From assembly GCA_949775045.1 (NCBI GenBank), contig OX459107.1, positions 12,055,250 to 12,119,249 of the forward strand: a stretch of 64,000 nt of DNA. Direction: 5' to 3'. The translations under genes were made by a program, and so were the position numbers. Positions 1 through 15,300 of this stretch are shown here, in pieces. The notes under the pieces were generated by a model that had not been told where the DNA came from, searched no databases, and was given only the letters and a program-made list of their open reading frames with translations. Numbering within the stretch: the stretch's first letter is position 1; every line of letters starts with the position of its first letter. This DNA comes from Metridium senile (lineage: Eukaryota; Cnidaria; Anthozoa; Actiniaria; Metridiidae).

Positions 1-341
1 TGTAAAATACCTATAATATATTGAAGGGATCAATTGAAAATGAAAACGACCTGACAAATAGTTCATAGGCTAAAAGCCTTTGAAATATTTCCTCATGGGA
101 TGCACCAGTTGTCTTGTCTTTTATTATGGACACAATTGAGAAAATAGAACAAACTCCTAATGAGCATGAGTTGATTTGGCTACAGTTTGTTCCACTTTTA
201 TGCTTGTTAGTAGTTCTCTATTTTCTCTGGTGTTAAAAGAAGCTACTATGTCATTGCATGATTATGCAAGAGTTAAACTGAAATATTCTTTTATTTGTGA
301 ATGCTACCATGCAAGTATCTTATGTTTGTTTGTCCCTATAG
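1..341 (+). other. SEC15 intron (3' part)
   Basis: AT-rich sequence without a coding match; it ends in the acceptor used at 341/342. I see no repeat or RNA gene here. Confidence 0.6.
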
Positions 342-391
342 GGCTATGGACTTAATGTCAATCAAATCTATGATGTATTGATAGAAATGAG
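342..391 (+). CDS. EXOC6: SEC15 exon a (first in window)
   Basis: Codons begin GYGLNVNQIYDVLIEM and leave AG to pair with the next exon (Arg). The acceptor is ccctatag at 334-341 and the donor GTATAG starts at 392. It matches the GYGFPVNQ-type segment of animal SEC15, so the upstream exons must lie before the window. Confidence 0.85.
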
Positions 392-3300
392 GTATAGAAG
401 AAACAGTTTTCATTGATATAATTTATGATATATAATTATGCAATATGCTTAGATATACAGTGTGTGTGTGATTTGATGGATATTTATTTGAACTAGTTAC
501 TTATGTAAGAGGAGAAGAATGAAGTCTTTGCAGAGTTTTCCATTTACTAGTAAATCTAAATCAATCATAAAATGTTTTCAGAACCCTCCTCCTAAATAAT
601 TACTGTGCGACTGGCTGTACCGTAGTCAGATGAATTTTTGACATTATTTTGACATTTTTTCATCTCACTCGGACCAATTACAGACATCAAAGTTTCTAAA
701 GTCTCTGCCACTCAATATAAACTCCACCTGTTGATATAAACTTGTACCTGATTGGACAATGAGATGGAAAAATGTCAAAATAATGTCAAACATTCATCAA
801 AAGTTTTTGTAATTGACTATGGTACGGCGAGTCGCACAGTAATGAGGATTTGAAGTCCTTTAAATTTTTAAAATCAAAACGGACAAGACTTCAAAAACTC
901 ATTAATTATTCATGAGGTAATTAGCTAACCTAAACCAAATTTAGTGCAACTTTGGTTAGAAGATACTTGAAATCAGGGAAAGTATAGTCCCAAAGCAACT
1001 GGAAATAGTCCAAAAGCAAATTTGCAGTTGCTTTGAGAATATTTCTAGTTGCTTTGGGATTACTTTTCCTGGCAGAAGCTTCCTCCATAAATGCTCTTAT
1101 CCCAAAGGTATGCTTTAATAAAATTTTCTCTCTTGTCCATGTTTAAGTATCATGCTAGATCAATATTATACTTATGGCTTGGAAATGGATGTTTGTTCTC
1201 TCTGCTTTTTCTCCATCCATTAATGTTTGCAGCCATGTGCTTATTCCTATAAAGGTTGCTTGCTATTAAATTATCTCCTGCTCCAAGTGCCACTGTATTA
1301 CTCTTTTAATTGTTATGTTAATGATTATAATTATCAATATAAAGGAAATGTTTGTGTTTTAAAAAGCTACTGTAAATTGTGATGATACACCTGTGAAATA
1401 TGAATTTGTTTGTTATAGAAATCTTTATAATGAAACACTGATGAAGAAATGGGAAGGGGAATTCAAGTAAGTTGTTATGGCATTGTACTTTGCAATGACA
1501 GATCTTGTTCTAAATATGTATACTAGATAATTTACGAGGGGAGGGAAAATGTGAGTTACTCATATACTTATATACAAGTAATGATAATAATAGTTTATTG
1601 AACCAACTTTGCAGAGTGATCTGAATTACATTGGTGGTCAGGTGAATAAGTACATAATGATATTATAACAAATTATGAATATCTGACAGTGATGAAGCTA
1701 TCAAACCTTTTGGTCTTACCCTTAGTTTTAACTCTAATGGTGTTTCCAGATCTTAAGGAATACCCCCTATCATGACTTAAACTGCTGTTTATAGCAATGA
1801 AACTCAGGGGTTTGACTACCCTGGCTTTAGTCATGAAATTATAGCAAATTTAAGCATGACATTCATTAAGACTACTAATTATAATGCCAGCCAAATTTAG
1901 AGTGCTTTCTTCTGTACTAATTCAATGATGTTGTCAAGATAAGCAGGTATAGCTGCCTAGACAGGCGCTGCATATTCTAGGACAGATTGAATGATTAAAT
2001 GGCAACTCACTCATGTAACTTACTTGTATACTATATAAGGTATATTCTTTTTAATTACTTGACATGTTTGGATACACCCATTTTTCTGTGACCATTCCCA
2101 TTTTGACATACGCACATAACTTGGTGACAAAATTAGTTGAAGACAAAATCCAGTTAGTATCGTATACATAACTCTAGAAACAGTGAAACTTTTTACATGT
2201 TTTATTTCAATACGATGAAGAATATAATTTATGATTTCTATTATCTGTTAATAATTTTTATAATCTATCTTTAAGGCAGATATTAGAGGTCGATAACTAC
2301 TCCCCTATGTATTTGGAAGAACCAAGAGAATACTTGAGTATACTGAATGATTTCCCATTCACAGATAAACCAGCTAAGAATGTAAGTACAATTATCTAGT
2401 GTAGGACTTCACTATCATATTTTTAGGATTTTTTTTCTGAACAGAAAAATATAAACAGTAGTTCATGCTAATTCCATGCACTTTAGCTATCTTAACTTTA
2501 GTGAAATTTCTCACACAAATAATTAATATTATATTGCTTAATCAGTGTGTCACATTGCAGAGACACCTTTCAAATAAAGTTATCTAGAGCAAATTTCAAT
2601 TTGTTTTCTATCAAGACAAACAAGAAGAGTTGTTTTTATAATGATGTCTTATAGCAAATTCAAAGCTAAATTTAAACTTAACCTGATCATATCACAAAAA
2701 TGGCCGTTGATATCAAACATTAACTGTAAATCAATCGCGTCTACACATATCACATGATTTTATATATATATTATATATTACCTGTGTGGTGGCCAACTCT
2801 AAAGTGTTAAACTACTTTGGCCACCACATGCGTTTTTCTTTTTTCCTTGTATCTGTAATTCTACACATAGTATATTTTATAAAAAATGTAATGGTATTTT
2901 ACTATAAATGTAAATGTAAATATTATACATTTTACTAACTACATTGAATATGATTGGCTGAGAGCACACGGCTAAATCTGAGTAGCATGTGAACTTGACA
3001 GTGATAATTGCAGTATCTGTAGTTACCACTGTCAAGTTTCCAGGCTCTCTCCGTTCTCAGGGAGTTGATGTCAAAATGTCAGCAAGATTTGCTTGTTATT
3101 GTCTCTTTTAAAATAAATACAAACGCTAAGTTAGTACAACGTTTCGACATCGTCAGATGTCATTATAATCTGACGATGTCGAAACGTTGTACTAACTTAG
3201 CGTTTATATTTATTTTAATCATCATATCTAAGGCTAAACTTATCAAATTGTCTCTTTTGTATAATAATGTATAATAAAACAATTATTGAATTCGGTTTTC

Positions 3301-6300
3301 GCATGATATCGTAAATTATCAAGACCTCGAGTCAGTATTATCTGCCTCAGCCAGGAGGCTTCGGCAGATAACACAGACCTCGGTCTTGATAATTTATGAT
3401 ATTATGCTCAACCTAATCCAATAATTGCTTATTATACGTGTGAATAAACAAAAAGTCTAAGTCTAACTATATTGTTACAGGATTCACTACCAAACGTTCT
3501 ACCTTTCTCTGAGTGTCCTGTCAAACTATACAAAGAAGTAAGTGTATGCCAATTAAATAAAAAAGGGAAAAAACTGTGTTAGTATTTTCTAGGGTATGAT
3601 TTCATGAAAGGGGCTTGGTGAAGGATACAGTTAAGTTTACATTATTATTTAGTCAAAATGAACTTGTTGTAATAATTATTTTCTGAAGACAATGTGAATA
3701 TCAAGGAATAATAAATTGAGACAAAGTTGATCGATATATATAAAGCTTGGGAATGTGGGTTTTAGTATAAAATAATACAAATCTGATTATTTCAAAAAAT
3801 AAAGATAACCAGCCACTTTTAAAGAAAAGCTACGGGAGGTTTGTTGTGACATATTTTGGTGGTGTGTAAATAAGCTGGCTATCAAAGTTTTTATGAAATT
3901 ATTGGCAGAGGTTAAAAATTCAATGTTTTTGAGGCTCAGTGACAAAGCTAAATGAGTCATTTCTGTTACATTCCCCATATTGAAATTCAGTGCATATCCC
4001 TGAGTACAGTTCAGAACAAGATTTTTGTCCTTGATTCACAGAAGGACCTATCTAGCTGAGAGTTTTATTTTTGGCTGCAATAGACCTCTTTACCTTCCTT
4101 GTTTGTTGTCCCATTTCAGATCACGTGATGCTACCCTTGGGAATTGTTTCTTTCACATGTAAATGATATAACACGGTCATCATAAAAGAACAATTCTCAT
4201 GGGAATGACGCGTGGTCTGAAATGGGCAATTTGCATACGGAGGTAAAGAGGTCTATTGCAGGCTACTTTGGGGACACAAAGGCTCAAGTCTGAGTTAGTT
4301 ATAATATTTGTCAACCACAACGATTTGGTCAATAAAATAAAATGTTATTGCAGTGATCTTCACATTTGCACAAGCTTTTGTGACACCTTCTCCTAAAGTG
4401 TCCTTTGCCTCTCTTAATTAGCTCCTAGTTTTGTGGAGCATAAAAAATGCTGGACCCCCCAAAACAACCCCCCCCCCCCCCTCATCCCCCCACTCCTGCC
4501 TACCTGTAAATAATATTCCTTAAATTACTATTAATAGCTAAAAGTAATATTTATTGAATTGTTTGTTTTGTTCTTAGTTCAAGAAGTTCATAAATGGTTG
4601 CTTGAAATTTAATGAGCACCTTAATGTCAGGTAAACATACAACATTATAGTATTGTACATCTATTTCAATTAATGTTAATCAATCATCTGGAAATGATTT
4701 ATCTGAGACCACTTAAAGAGTTGTGGGAGTTTATTACATTCCAAATACACGTTTTATTCATGGTTGAATGGTGCTGAAAATCATATATCACTATTTCAGT
4801 AGTAAATAATAAGTACTTATTGACTGAGTGGGAGGGCCGTACGGGAAAATATTTGGCTCGTGGTCAAGACGTACGGACCGAGCGCAGCGAGGTCCGTACA
4901 AATGACCAAGAGCCAAATATTTTCCCGTACGGCCCAACCTAACTAACCCGTATATTTTGCCCGGTGCGTGCCATTTTTTGTAATGTTTCGAGTAGCTGGT
5001 CCGTACGTGTTTGTACGTACCAGGTGGAAAAAGCTGTACGGACCCCATCACATGACTTTTTTTTAAGGTTTTCTTAAGAGCGCGCGCCGGGCAAAATACG
5101 GGTCATATGATAATGATATTTAATATTTAAGAAATAGAAAACGGAGCAGCGGGCTCTATTTAACTGCTCTATTGTTTTTATTATTCAACAACAAAATTTT
5201 CCAAAGCGGACGAAAAGCACTCAGCGGGCACTATGCGCTGATAGTATCCCTCCGAGGCAGGCACTATCACGTCACATGATCGCCCCTTAACCAATGGGAG
5301 TGGAGGAAAATTTGTTGTTGAATTATAATGAGTTATAGAGCAAACATGAATTTTAAGAAGACCAGAGAAGTGTTAAAATTCCCAAGTGCTAACTTGATAA
5401 CTTGATATAGCACTGCTGACAAATTTTCTATTTATTGTGAGCTCAAACAATTCCTATTCAGATCAACCATTTTTTATATGAAATTTGTAACACCGCAAAA
5501 AAATGTTTTACTCCGACGAAGGGCTAAAGCCCGAAATGTCAGTAAAGTTAAGTCAATATCTTTAATGGTGTTACAAATTTCATTGTATTACCTATAGTTT
5601 ATATCAAACACTGGCGCAGTTTATATACTATACTAGTTTACTCACTAGTTTCCATTCATTTTTTATATGATCAATGCTAATTGAAATAGGTGTATATCAT
5701 GGTTAATAAGTGGGCAGTGAAAATTTATATTTTGAGTGTCACATAGAAAATAAGTGGGTGAAGTTAGAACAGACAATAAGAAGTGGAGGTGCTGAGAATC
5801 TATACTAATTTGAGAGTAAATGAGCGCCTATTCCCAAGACTTTTTTAATATAAATTTGTTTACATTTGAATGTGATCAGTATATTTGTCTTTTTGGGAAG
5901 CATACTTGAAAACATTTGAAAGTACTTTTGGGTGGACTTTTTGGGGTGTCCAGGTACATCATGTGATCAGCTTTGACACTCTTCACAACAGGCAGCCCAA
6001 CTAGTCTATCTGAGGATTTTTTTATGGGAATAATATTATTTTTTGCTGCGCTCCATATTGTAAAAAAAGTTGTTTTACAATTGCAATAGTCTCCCCTATT
6101 AGTAGGACCCTTGTGTCTGGCAAGAAGATTGAGATGTTAAATAGTGATTTTTTTTTTCTTATAGCCAAACAGAAATTGGAGACTCAGTGAGAAAATCAAC
6201 AAATTTGTTATTAACCAGAACCTTAAATGGTGAGTTATAATCTTGATATGAATATAGGTAAAATCCCTGTTAGCTCACTTGTCTCTCTATCTTTCAATTT

Positions 6301-9300
6301 ACTTTCAATTCTGTTTTGCCTGTCTGTTGTATAGCCCCTCAAGTTATTTCTCCTCACAGAAAAAGTTCCTGGGAATAAGGTTGCATGTTCCAAACCAAGT
6401 TTCTCTTTTGGCATTAACTTTACAGTTTTTCTATTGCTTGACCTGTCAAATTTACATGGCTGTAGAAAAAACACCCACAGCTTTGAAGTTTTGCCCAGTT
6501 GTTTTTTTCTTTTTCTTTTGTATCTTTTGTTTACATTGGAGTTACCATAGCAAGGTAATGATGTGACCATTTTCAATGAGCAACAATTTTAAACGTTACA
6601 CATTGCTTATATATATATAAACGTTTGACTAGTTTGAAGAAATTCATGTAAGCTGATTTTGGAATAGATTCAATTCTTTAACCTCCAGATTCATTTTTTT
6701 ATTGATAATAAGGTAAATAAATGGCATAAACAGCTTGGAACAGACATTGATTAATGAAAATTGTTAATGTCTGTCTTACAATAAATTCATCCTAAAGGTA
6801 TATTAAGAAAAAAACTACTGAAATATGTTCTGGATTCATGTTTTGCTTGTCAGACATTCTTTATTCCATTGGGAAAACGCCCAATTGTTTGGTAGTCATT
6901 TAAAAAAAGCAATGCCAGGATCAGTGAATTGGGCTGATTTTTATTAAAAATCATATAATTAAGAGAAACCTGTTGTTAAATCTTTTTCTATATTTGCAAT
7001 GATGCGCTTTTCATGCACTGATTCATTTTAACTTTTTTTAAAAGCCACTTAAATAATTTTTCAAAGTTGGATATACTGTGTCACTTTGTGCTCAAGATTC
7101 TAGGTTTATGTTGTTGTTTTCAAGCTCACCTTCCAGCATCTGGCTTTCTGTTCATTGTTTGCTTTTCTGTTCAATTGTTTATTTGTCTGTCTGTCTGTTT
7201 GTTCATGGTCTGTTAATCCATTGTCTGTCTGTTCATTTTCTGTGTATTCATTGTTTATTTGTTTGTTTGTCTGTCCATTGTCTGTCCGTCCATGGTCTGT
7301 CCATTGTCTGTCTGTTCATTTTCTGTGTATTCATTGTTTATTTGTTTGTTTGTCTGTCCATTGTCTGCCTGTCCATTGTCTGCCTGTCCATTGTCTGCCT
7401 GTCCATTGTCTGTCTGTCCACTGTCTGTCCATTGTTTGTCTGTTCATTGTTTATTTGTCTGTCCGTCCATTGTCTGTCCGACCATGGTCTGTCCATTGTC
7501 TGTCTGTCCATTGTCTGCCTGTCCATTATTTGTCTGTTTATTGTTTATCTGTCTGTCTGTTCATTGTCTGTTCGTTGTTTGTCTGTTCGTTGTTCATTGT
7601 TTGTTTGCCCATTACACTGTTTGTTTTGTTTTCTTTCTCAGGTTGTTTTACATCAGTTGTCAAGAGAAAAGGAGTGTCCATTCCACAGGTACTCTAGTAG
7701 TCAGTGAGAGTTGTTTGTTATTTCATTAGATGTTTAAAATATCACTGTACCCCAAGATTGCTCAAAAAGATCGATGTTTACATTTTTGAACTTATTGATA
7801 AAATACATAATAATCTATGATTTTGGCAAAACAAGTTTCCACTGGTGATTTTTAATAGCGGGTTATAAACGAAAAACGTTTTGGTGTCTTTTATTCTTGT
7901 GAACTATGTGTTTACATTTAACTTGTATGACCTTGTTTAGGTCAGCATTGCTTCACGTCAGTAAGACTGGCCATTTTGCATGAACACATGGACACATGTA
8001 GAGAATTTTAAATCATTTGAATAATTATTAAGTAAATTATAATTGAAGTTTTTGAGCTTTTGAGTTATATGTTCATTTATGATTTATTATGTGTGGGAAA
8101 CATAACAGGAACTTGATTTCCCTTTACTTTGGCTGTCATTGGTTAACATAATGATGTTTTGTAATCCTCTTGTATCAATTAACAATGCTATGTTTTCCTA
8201 AAAAACAGTTTCTACAGTTATTCTGGTTCTGAAAAATGTCAATGTATATGTGATGTAAAGGGCTGATGCTATATGGAATTGAATGCACACTAGGTGTACC
8301 CTGATATCTTATAAATACATTGCTCTTGTATTTTTGTCTAGTTGGCCCAGTTGTCTATCAATACCATTCATCTTGAGGCAGCCTGCTTGCATTTGGAGGA
8401 ATGTGTCGCAGAGGTCACAGGGTATGCTTGTAGAAGAGTCTTTTGTACAATATATCACAAACTGATGTACTAGGATTTTACACATTGTTTGTACAGAATT
8501 GCAAATGCCTATTCTTTGATACTCTGTGGACATCAATTGTACTCTAGTTACTGGGCCCATGAGACTAGTATGCCATGCTTTACATTTTAGTGCTTACTTT
8601 GCATCTCTACTTATGAATTATTTAATATGTACATGCTTACTGTGTGATGGTGATTGTAAAGTAAAGTAACCTTTATTAATAATAAGTCGTTTCTTCCACG
8701 TTAAATTAAATGTAATTTTATTCCTAGCTTTCGAATTTACTATCCATCATCAGGGAAAACTAACGGTTATATTTTTACAAACGTCAGGAAAATTAAACAA
8801 AACAGCCAGCGCAATTTACATCGCGCGCTATTTATAACGCACGCTCTGATATATAATAAAAATGAACTAATATATCGAACGAAGCAAAATACATTATTTG
8901 ATTAATGGTAAATAGCTTTTAGGCATTTTTCTTCCACAGTCGCTGTTTGTTAGTACATGTTCTTTCTCTGTAATCATCCATGCCTCAGTGATCCTCCTTT
9001 TAGTGCTTATAACCCCTAGAATTGGGGAAAAATGGAGAAACCCGCAATAAATAATTACCGTTGTCAGAATTTGATTTGATGCAATTGGGAATATTTTACA
9101 TAGTTTTAAATATTTCTGTGGCCACGCCCTGGCCGAGAGTTTTGGGTCTGGGTCGAATCACCGAAAATTACGTCAAAGATTACCAGGTAAAACTGTCAAA
9201 ATCAACTTTGAGAATAAACGAAGAAGTAATACAAATTGAAAAATACTTTCTAAAACCGTGCTCGACTTGTATTGCGTCTGACAACTTCAACAAGTCGCTT

Positions 9301-12300
9301 TAGAACGCATACGCAAGCTCAGAGTAATTTTTGACGTCATGGAAAAACTCTCGACCTACAAGTTCTCCCAACTCACGTGCTACCTGGCACAGGAACTCAA
9401 AAACAACACTTTCAAACCTGTATAACTCGGCCAATATTTATGCAAATGACCTGGGACATATATTATTTAAGTTCTCTCGATGTCTAGAATTTGATAAAAT
9501 TGGTCTGTTTTCAGGAGTTATAAGCACTTTTAGCAAGTGGCTATTAGACGCCAATATCTTTTTCTCTTTTTAATTATATACAGCCGGTCTTGTAAATGTT
9601 GGCCGCCTGGAGAGGACATATCCAATATATGTATTGGAGGTGTCTAATTTGGGTGGACGGCCATATTACAAGATAGGCCGAAGCCTCGGGAAACCTTGAG
9701 ATTCTCGGGAAACAAAACTAACTGTTTCCCTCGGGACCAGTCATTAAGTGCTTATTATTTTACAAAACAAGCTGCATTCCATTCTCCTTTCATCTTCACA
9801 TTAGTATGAAATTTAAACAATATGTCATTAAACCAGAGCTAATAGAGATATTAGCTCTGATTAAACAGATAAAACAATGTCTTTAAAAATACTTTCGCTT
9901 AACATCAGAGGCTTGGGGAATAAATTAAAAAGGAAAGAAACTTTTAGTTGGCTTAGAAAAAAAGAAGCTATCCGTGTACATGTTGCAAGAGACTCACAGC
10001 ATTGAAAAAGAGATCCCTATTTGGAAAGCTGTATGGGGCTATGATATCGTAGGTAGCTCCCTTTCCAAGTCAAGTTGCGGAGTTAGGATTCTATTTAACA
10101 ACAACTTTAATTTTCAATCGAATAAAACTTTTGCGGATCCGAATGGGCCATTTGTAATCTGTGATATAACAACAGAAGGAAGAATTTTGACTTTTGCTAA
10201 TGTTTATGTTCCAAACAATGATAGCCCTTCATTTTTTACAAATTTTTTTGATCATCTTACAGAATTTTTATGTGATGAAGTCATAATAGGTGGAGATTTC
10301 AATAGAAATAACTAAACATATTTAAATTTAATCCTTTTTCGGGCATAGCCCAGGAGGACACAAGGGGAAACCAAGTCCCATACGAGGTGTCCCCCCAGTC
10401 CACACTCCCACACATACTACATTCAATATTCTAATCATTCTACACTAAACTCACATGCTGATTTTTACGGAGGGAGGAAAACCGGATAACCCGGAGAAAA
10501 ACCCACGTGGCATGAGAGAGAACAACACATCAAACAAACTCTATTCACTTGTTGCCCGAGCCGGGAATCGAACCCAGGTCACAGCGGTGAAAGGCCAGCG
10601 ATATCACCGCTAGGCCACCCATGTCACCATTTGAAAATAAAAAAACAACTAAGTTTTGGAGTGCAGCTTCTTACTTTTTTTTCAAATATTCTATCGCCGA
10701 AATCGTATATTTTTGTTAGTTTTGTTTGTAATTTTTATTTTTTGTACTTTGTGTCTGTAACTTTTTTAATTACTTTATTAAATCTGTAAACATGAAAAAA
10801 TAAAATAAAATAAAAGAATACAGTTTGAATAAAAGAATATAGTATGTTGAAATACAATACAAATACAATTTTAATTGTAAAGTTAATTGAGACATGTGAA
10901 ATATGCTATATAAGCCCCACATTATGTTGTATATCGTTTTATAATCTGGATATCTTGTGGAAAAGACACTAAAATAATGACAAGGAACACAAGATGGAAG
11001 TTAATTAATAACCAATTGTAGGTTTTTATTGTTTGTGTTTTTAGGACAGCAAATGATGGCGTCAATGTTACTCGTGTTTATGGACTGTCAACATTTAAGG
11101 TAACAAACTATCATCAATTTAACAGTCGATTTTCGATGGTTATCACACAGGAATCCCAAGCGCACGTCCGTACAACGTCCGTGCCCATTGCGATGCTGAT
11201 GGCTGTTACATTTCGGCGGGAAAATCTAGTTTGACGCGCGCGTGCCGAAATACGACAATGGGTCGATACTTTTTATTTTGTTGTTTTGTTTGCGCGACAA
11301 CGACTGTGGTCGACAACAAAGTTATAACAAAGTTATAACAAATACTTTTAACAATAACAAAGCAAGAGTTTCGATATATTTGAGATGTCAACGAAGGAAG
11401 TCAAAACAGGGAAGACAAATAGAGTCTTGACAGAAGAAGAAAAACTAAGGAAACGTGAAAGAGAAAGAGTAAGACGAAGAAATTTTACTGAAGAAAAAAG
11501 ACTACAAGAACGTCAAAGGACTACCAAAGAAGAAAATAAACTTGAAGGAGACAAAAATGAAGAAATTTAACTAAAGAAAAGGAAAAGACTGAAAGGCCAA
11601 GAACACGTGTCTGTAGATAAAACTTCGTAGAAGAGCCTTTTTAGTAGTTTCTACTTGAAAGTCGTTAATTTTTTTTTTACAGAACAAAGTGATGTTTTAC
11701 ACAAACTTTTTCATAATAAAATACGTTGTTTTAACATCCTTGTCTTTTCAAATCGATCTTGTGTTGTGTTGTTACAACTGATACTTGAGGTCTTTAATTC
11801 CACTTCAAAAGAATTTTCAGGTCGTTTTTGTTTTGTTTGAATTTTGAAGATTTGCCATGACTACTTTTTTAAAAGTAAGATTAAATCTAATTCGATAAAA
11901 AGGTTTTTTTTATAAAGAAATGTTCTAGAATTCCCTTTTTTTCCTTTTAATACATAGTTACCATGCTATTAACTACTTGTTCAAGTAAAGTTTTTGTCAA
12001 TTTGAAGCTCAAAATCATGATTTTTCTCAGCGTTTTGTCTTGTGTTTGAAGCGAATTTGAAGGTGCCTTGGCGTTCGCAAACACGCCGATGGGACTTACC
12101 ATGTACGCATTGTCGTGACACAAAGTCACGCTTTCACGAATTTTTGTGCGATTTGACCTCAAAAAGTATTAAAAATTTAAAAATTCATCTTTCAAAAACG
12201 CGTGGATACCCCTAAATTTGTTTCTCTAGAAACGTTATGTTGATATCGAAGTTTTTTTTCTAGGTTCATATTTTAAAAATAAAAATGGTTTGGGTTGGAT

Positions 12301-15300
12301 TTTTAGTTAATAACTCATTATGCACACAAAATACCTTATTCATAATTTGAGCATAAAATTATTGAAAAATATAGTATGTTGTATGCGTGATAAATAAGAT
12401 TTTTAATCGAAAATATATATTTCGCAGATTATTATTTGCTCATAATTAAAAGTCCGTTACACCTATACCTATGATTTTGTAGTTGTCTTTTGCGGTTACA
12501 TAACAAAAATAATTACAGTTTAGATTGGGCATGGCCCATGCACAAAAACTATTTACATGCACATATTGATGTTGTAAGAAAAATTTAAACTGGGAGCTCC
12601 GCTATTAGGTATTACCTAATTTGTATATTAAATTCTTTTATGCAGGGTTTATTGTTTTCTTTGTAGGATATCCGTGCTGAGATAGAACAACAAATGTATG
12701 AACGACTCAACGACAAGATAGAGGACTTTATACAACTAGGTATTTGTTATTGATTTGTTTGTACATTAGATATTGGTCGTCAGTAAAATATGTACTACAT
12801 CTATCTTTAGTATGGGCATACATGCAGATAAGTAAAAAGGACAAACAAAATTTATATGTATGAATTAAATCATTTCTTTTACATGGAGGTTAAGGACACT
12901 CCGTAGTTTTGCATTGCGCACGCTCTACTGCGCACAATTTTGACCAGCGAGAGCGCGCGCTACAGCTCGCGCACCTTGCGCGCGCTATGTCGGTAGTACT
13001 AAAAGATCACAATTCGTACATTCAAGTGCCATAGCGCCAAAACGAATACGGTGACCTATCTTTTTTATGGTGTTAAACTAATGGTATCCAGGTTTGCAAA
13101 AGTATATTATATTGTATTGTATTGTATTGTATTGTATTGTATTGTATTGTATTGTATTGTATTGTATTGCAAACACATATCCGAGTTTGAATAAATATTT
13201 ATGTCCAGATTTCGAGATATTTCAGAATTGTAGTAATATTCTGTCATCAAGGTGTTCGCGATCAATACGCTCGTGTATTGCATTATCGCTATTTTCTTTT
13301 AACAGGTCCACTTTACTATCCAATTATTGTGTGTGAATGAAGACTTGGGATGCTAAGATGTAATTAAACCTAATATTTCAATACTAATATCAAAAAAGAG
13401 TGCCATTAATAGCCTTTTCTTTTCATTTTATACATCGAAAAATTACTCTCGCACGCCGTCAAAATGAGTAACTTTGACGTGATCTAGTGCCAAAACCAAC
13501 ACGGTGAAACCCCTTTTTTATTTCATTTTTGAAATGCCCATGTCTTAAAGTATAACTGTACAAAGTTTCAATAAAAAGTTATGTCAAAATCAATTACTAC
13601 GGAATCTCCTTAACTAGAACATGCTGCTGAAAGTTGTAGTAATAATTTACATGTATATTGGGAGAATGATAATAAACAATTTAACATAATTCCTGGTTTC
13701 ATAAGTGCATTCATGTAAATCCAGTATGTGGGAACTATGGTGGGAATCAGTTTAATTGGATATTTTCTCTGGATCGTGTTGGATAACAACAAACGTTTTT
13801 GGAATCACTTGGGGACTGGGATAATGGCAACAGATAGCATAACAGAGGGTGTCAATGGGGTATACCTCCAGTCAGTAAACAGTTACAAAAATCCCTTAGT
13901 GAGTAAAATGTATTTTTTTTCATCGTTACCATGGTAACTAGGCTCAGATTTCAGCCGTTGGGGTTTCGTGCGCCCGCGATACTCTCCCCACTAACGGCTG
14001 GGCGCATCGGCTTGGCATTGTTTTTCTCAGCCAATCAGCGATTTGCCCCTCGAAAATCGAGGGGCATAATATTAATAAATTAAAATTCATCGTGAACATT
14101 ATGGCGGATAAGAGTGACTTCGAAAGTGCTTGTTCAAATGCTTTGAAATCGTTTGGTTTCGAGAAATCTAAGGATATTCAACGAAGGAATAAGTAAAAGG
14201 CAAAGATGTTTTTGTTTATCTACCGACTGGCTCAGGAAAATCATTGATTTTCCAAACAGCGCCGCTTGTTTTCCACCATGGAAGGATCCATTGTTTTGGT
14301 TATTTTACCTTTGGTTTCTCTCATGAGAGACCAAGAGAACTTCTTAACATCCAAAGACATTAAGACTGCCTTGATAGGCCAAGAAGAGGATGGCGAATGA
14401 GTAATATGCTAAACAAATACGAAGTTTTCATTTTAAATTACGGCGGTGATTGTAAGTTGTCATTTGTATCGAAACTCGTAATTATCGTCTTTATTTAATA
14501 CTTGATTTTTTTTCTCAATAAACCTAAACTACACAGCTATATTCTTAGAATAACTACATTTAAATCCAAAATGTTTACTTTCAAAATTAAAACTGGTTTA
14601 TTATTCGCGGTTGTAACATATACTCAAGCGGCTCTCTAAACGAGTCAACAATGTGACTATTAAATGTGTATCGAAACGACTCTAGCTGTAATCATCGTCT
14701 TTATTGCTTGAATTTTTTCTCGATAAACCTTAAATACACAGCTATATTCTTTGAATAACTACATTTAAATCCAAAATGTTTACTTTCAAATTAAAACTGG
14801 TTTATTATGCGCGGTTGTAACATATACTCAAGCGGCTCTCTTAACGAGTCAACAATGTGTATCGAAACGACTCTAGCTGTAATTTTACTTCTTTATTGTT
14901 TGATTATTCTTAAAATCCTATAAAAATGGACTATATACTTGGAATAAACAAAACGTTTACCATTGAAATAGCTTTTGCGCTGATTTGTCTCGATCGTTCT
15001 TTTGACAAATAACATACCCGATGGAATTGCTAAATGATATGCAGGTTTTGCTAAGAGTTGTTTCGAATTGAATTCGAATCATTTACAAATTTTAATAAAA
15101 GACCTTTTGACAATCAGGCCGTTGGAAAGTTTATTTACATTAGCTTACATTTCAACAAATTTTATTTCCGTTTCCGTTTTTTATGCTATTAGCATAATTA
15201 CGTCACGGACATGCGCGACACGTTTCGAAGCCGATGCGCCCAGCCGTTAGTGGGGAGAGTATCGCGGGCGCACGAAACCCCAACGGCTGAAATCTGAGCC

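Noticed and set aside
4791..5051. 86-codon minus-strand frame
   Set aside because: It runs through two palindromes and reads as low-information sequence; no homologue recognised.
7078..7729. Overlapping Cys/Leu/Ser-rich frames of 156-209 codons
   Set aside because: They are by-products of the TGTCTGTC minisatellite in three frames; the real coding exon begins at 7642 in the SEC15 phase.
14101..14400. Host RecQ gene exon
   Set aside because: It has stop codons and frame changes within 300 bp and lies entirely between 75-bp TIRs.
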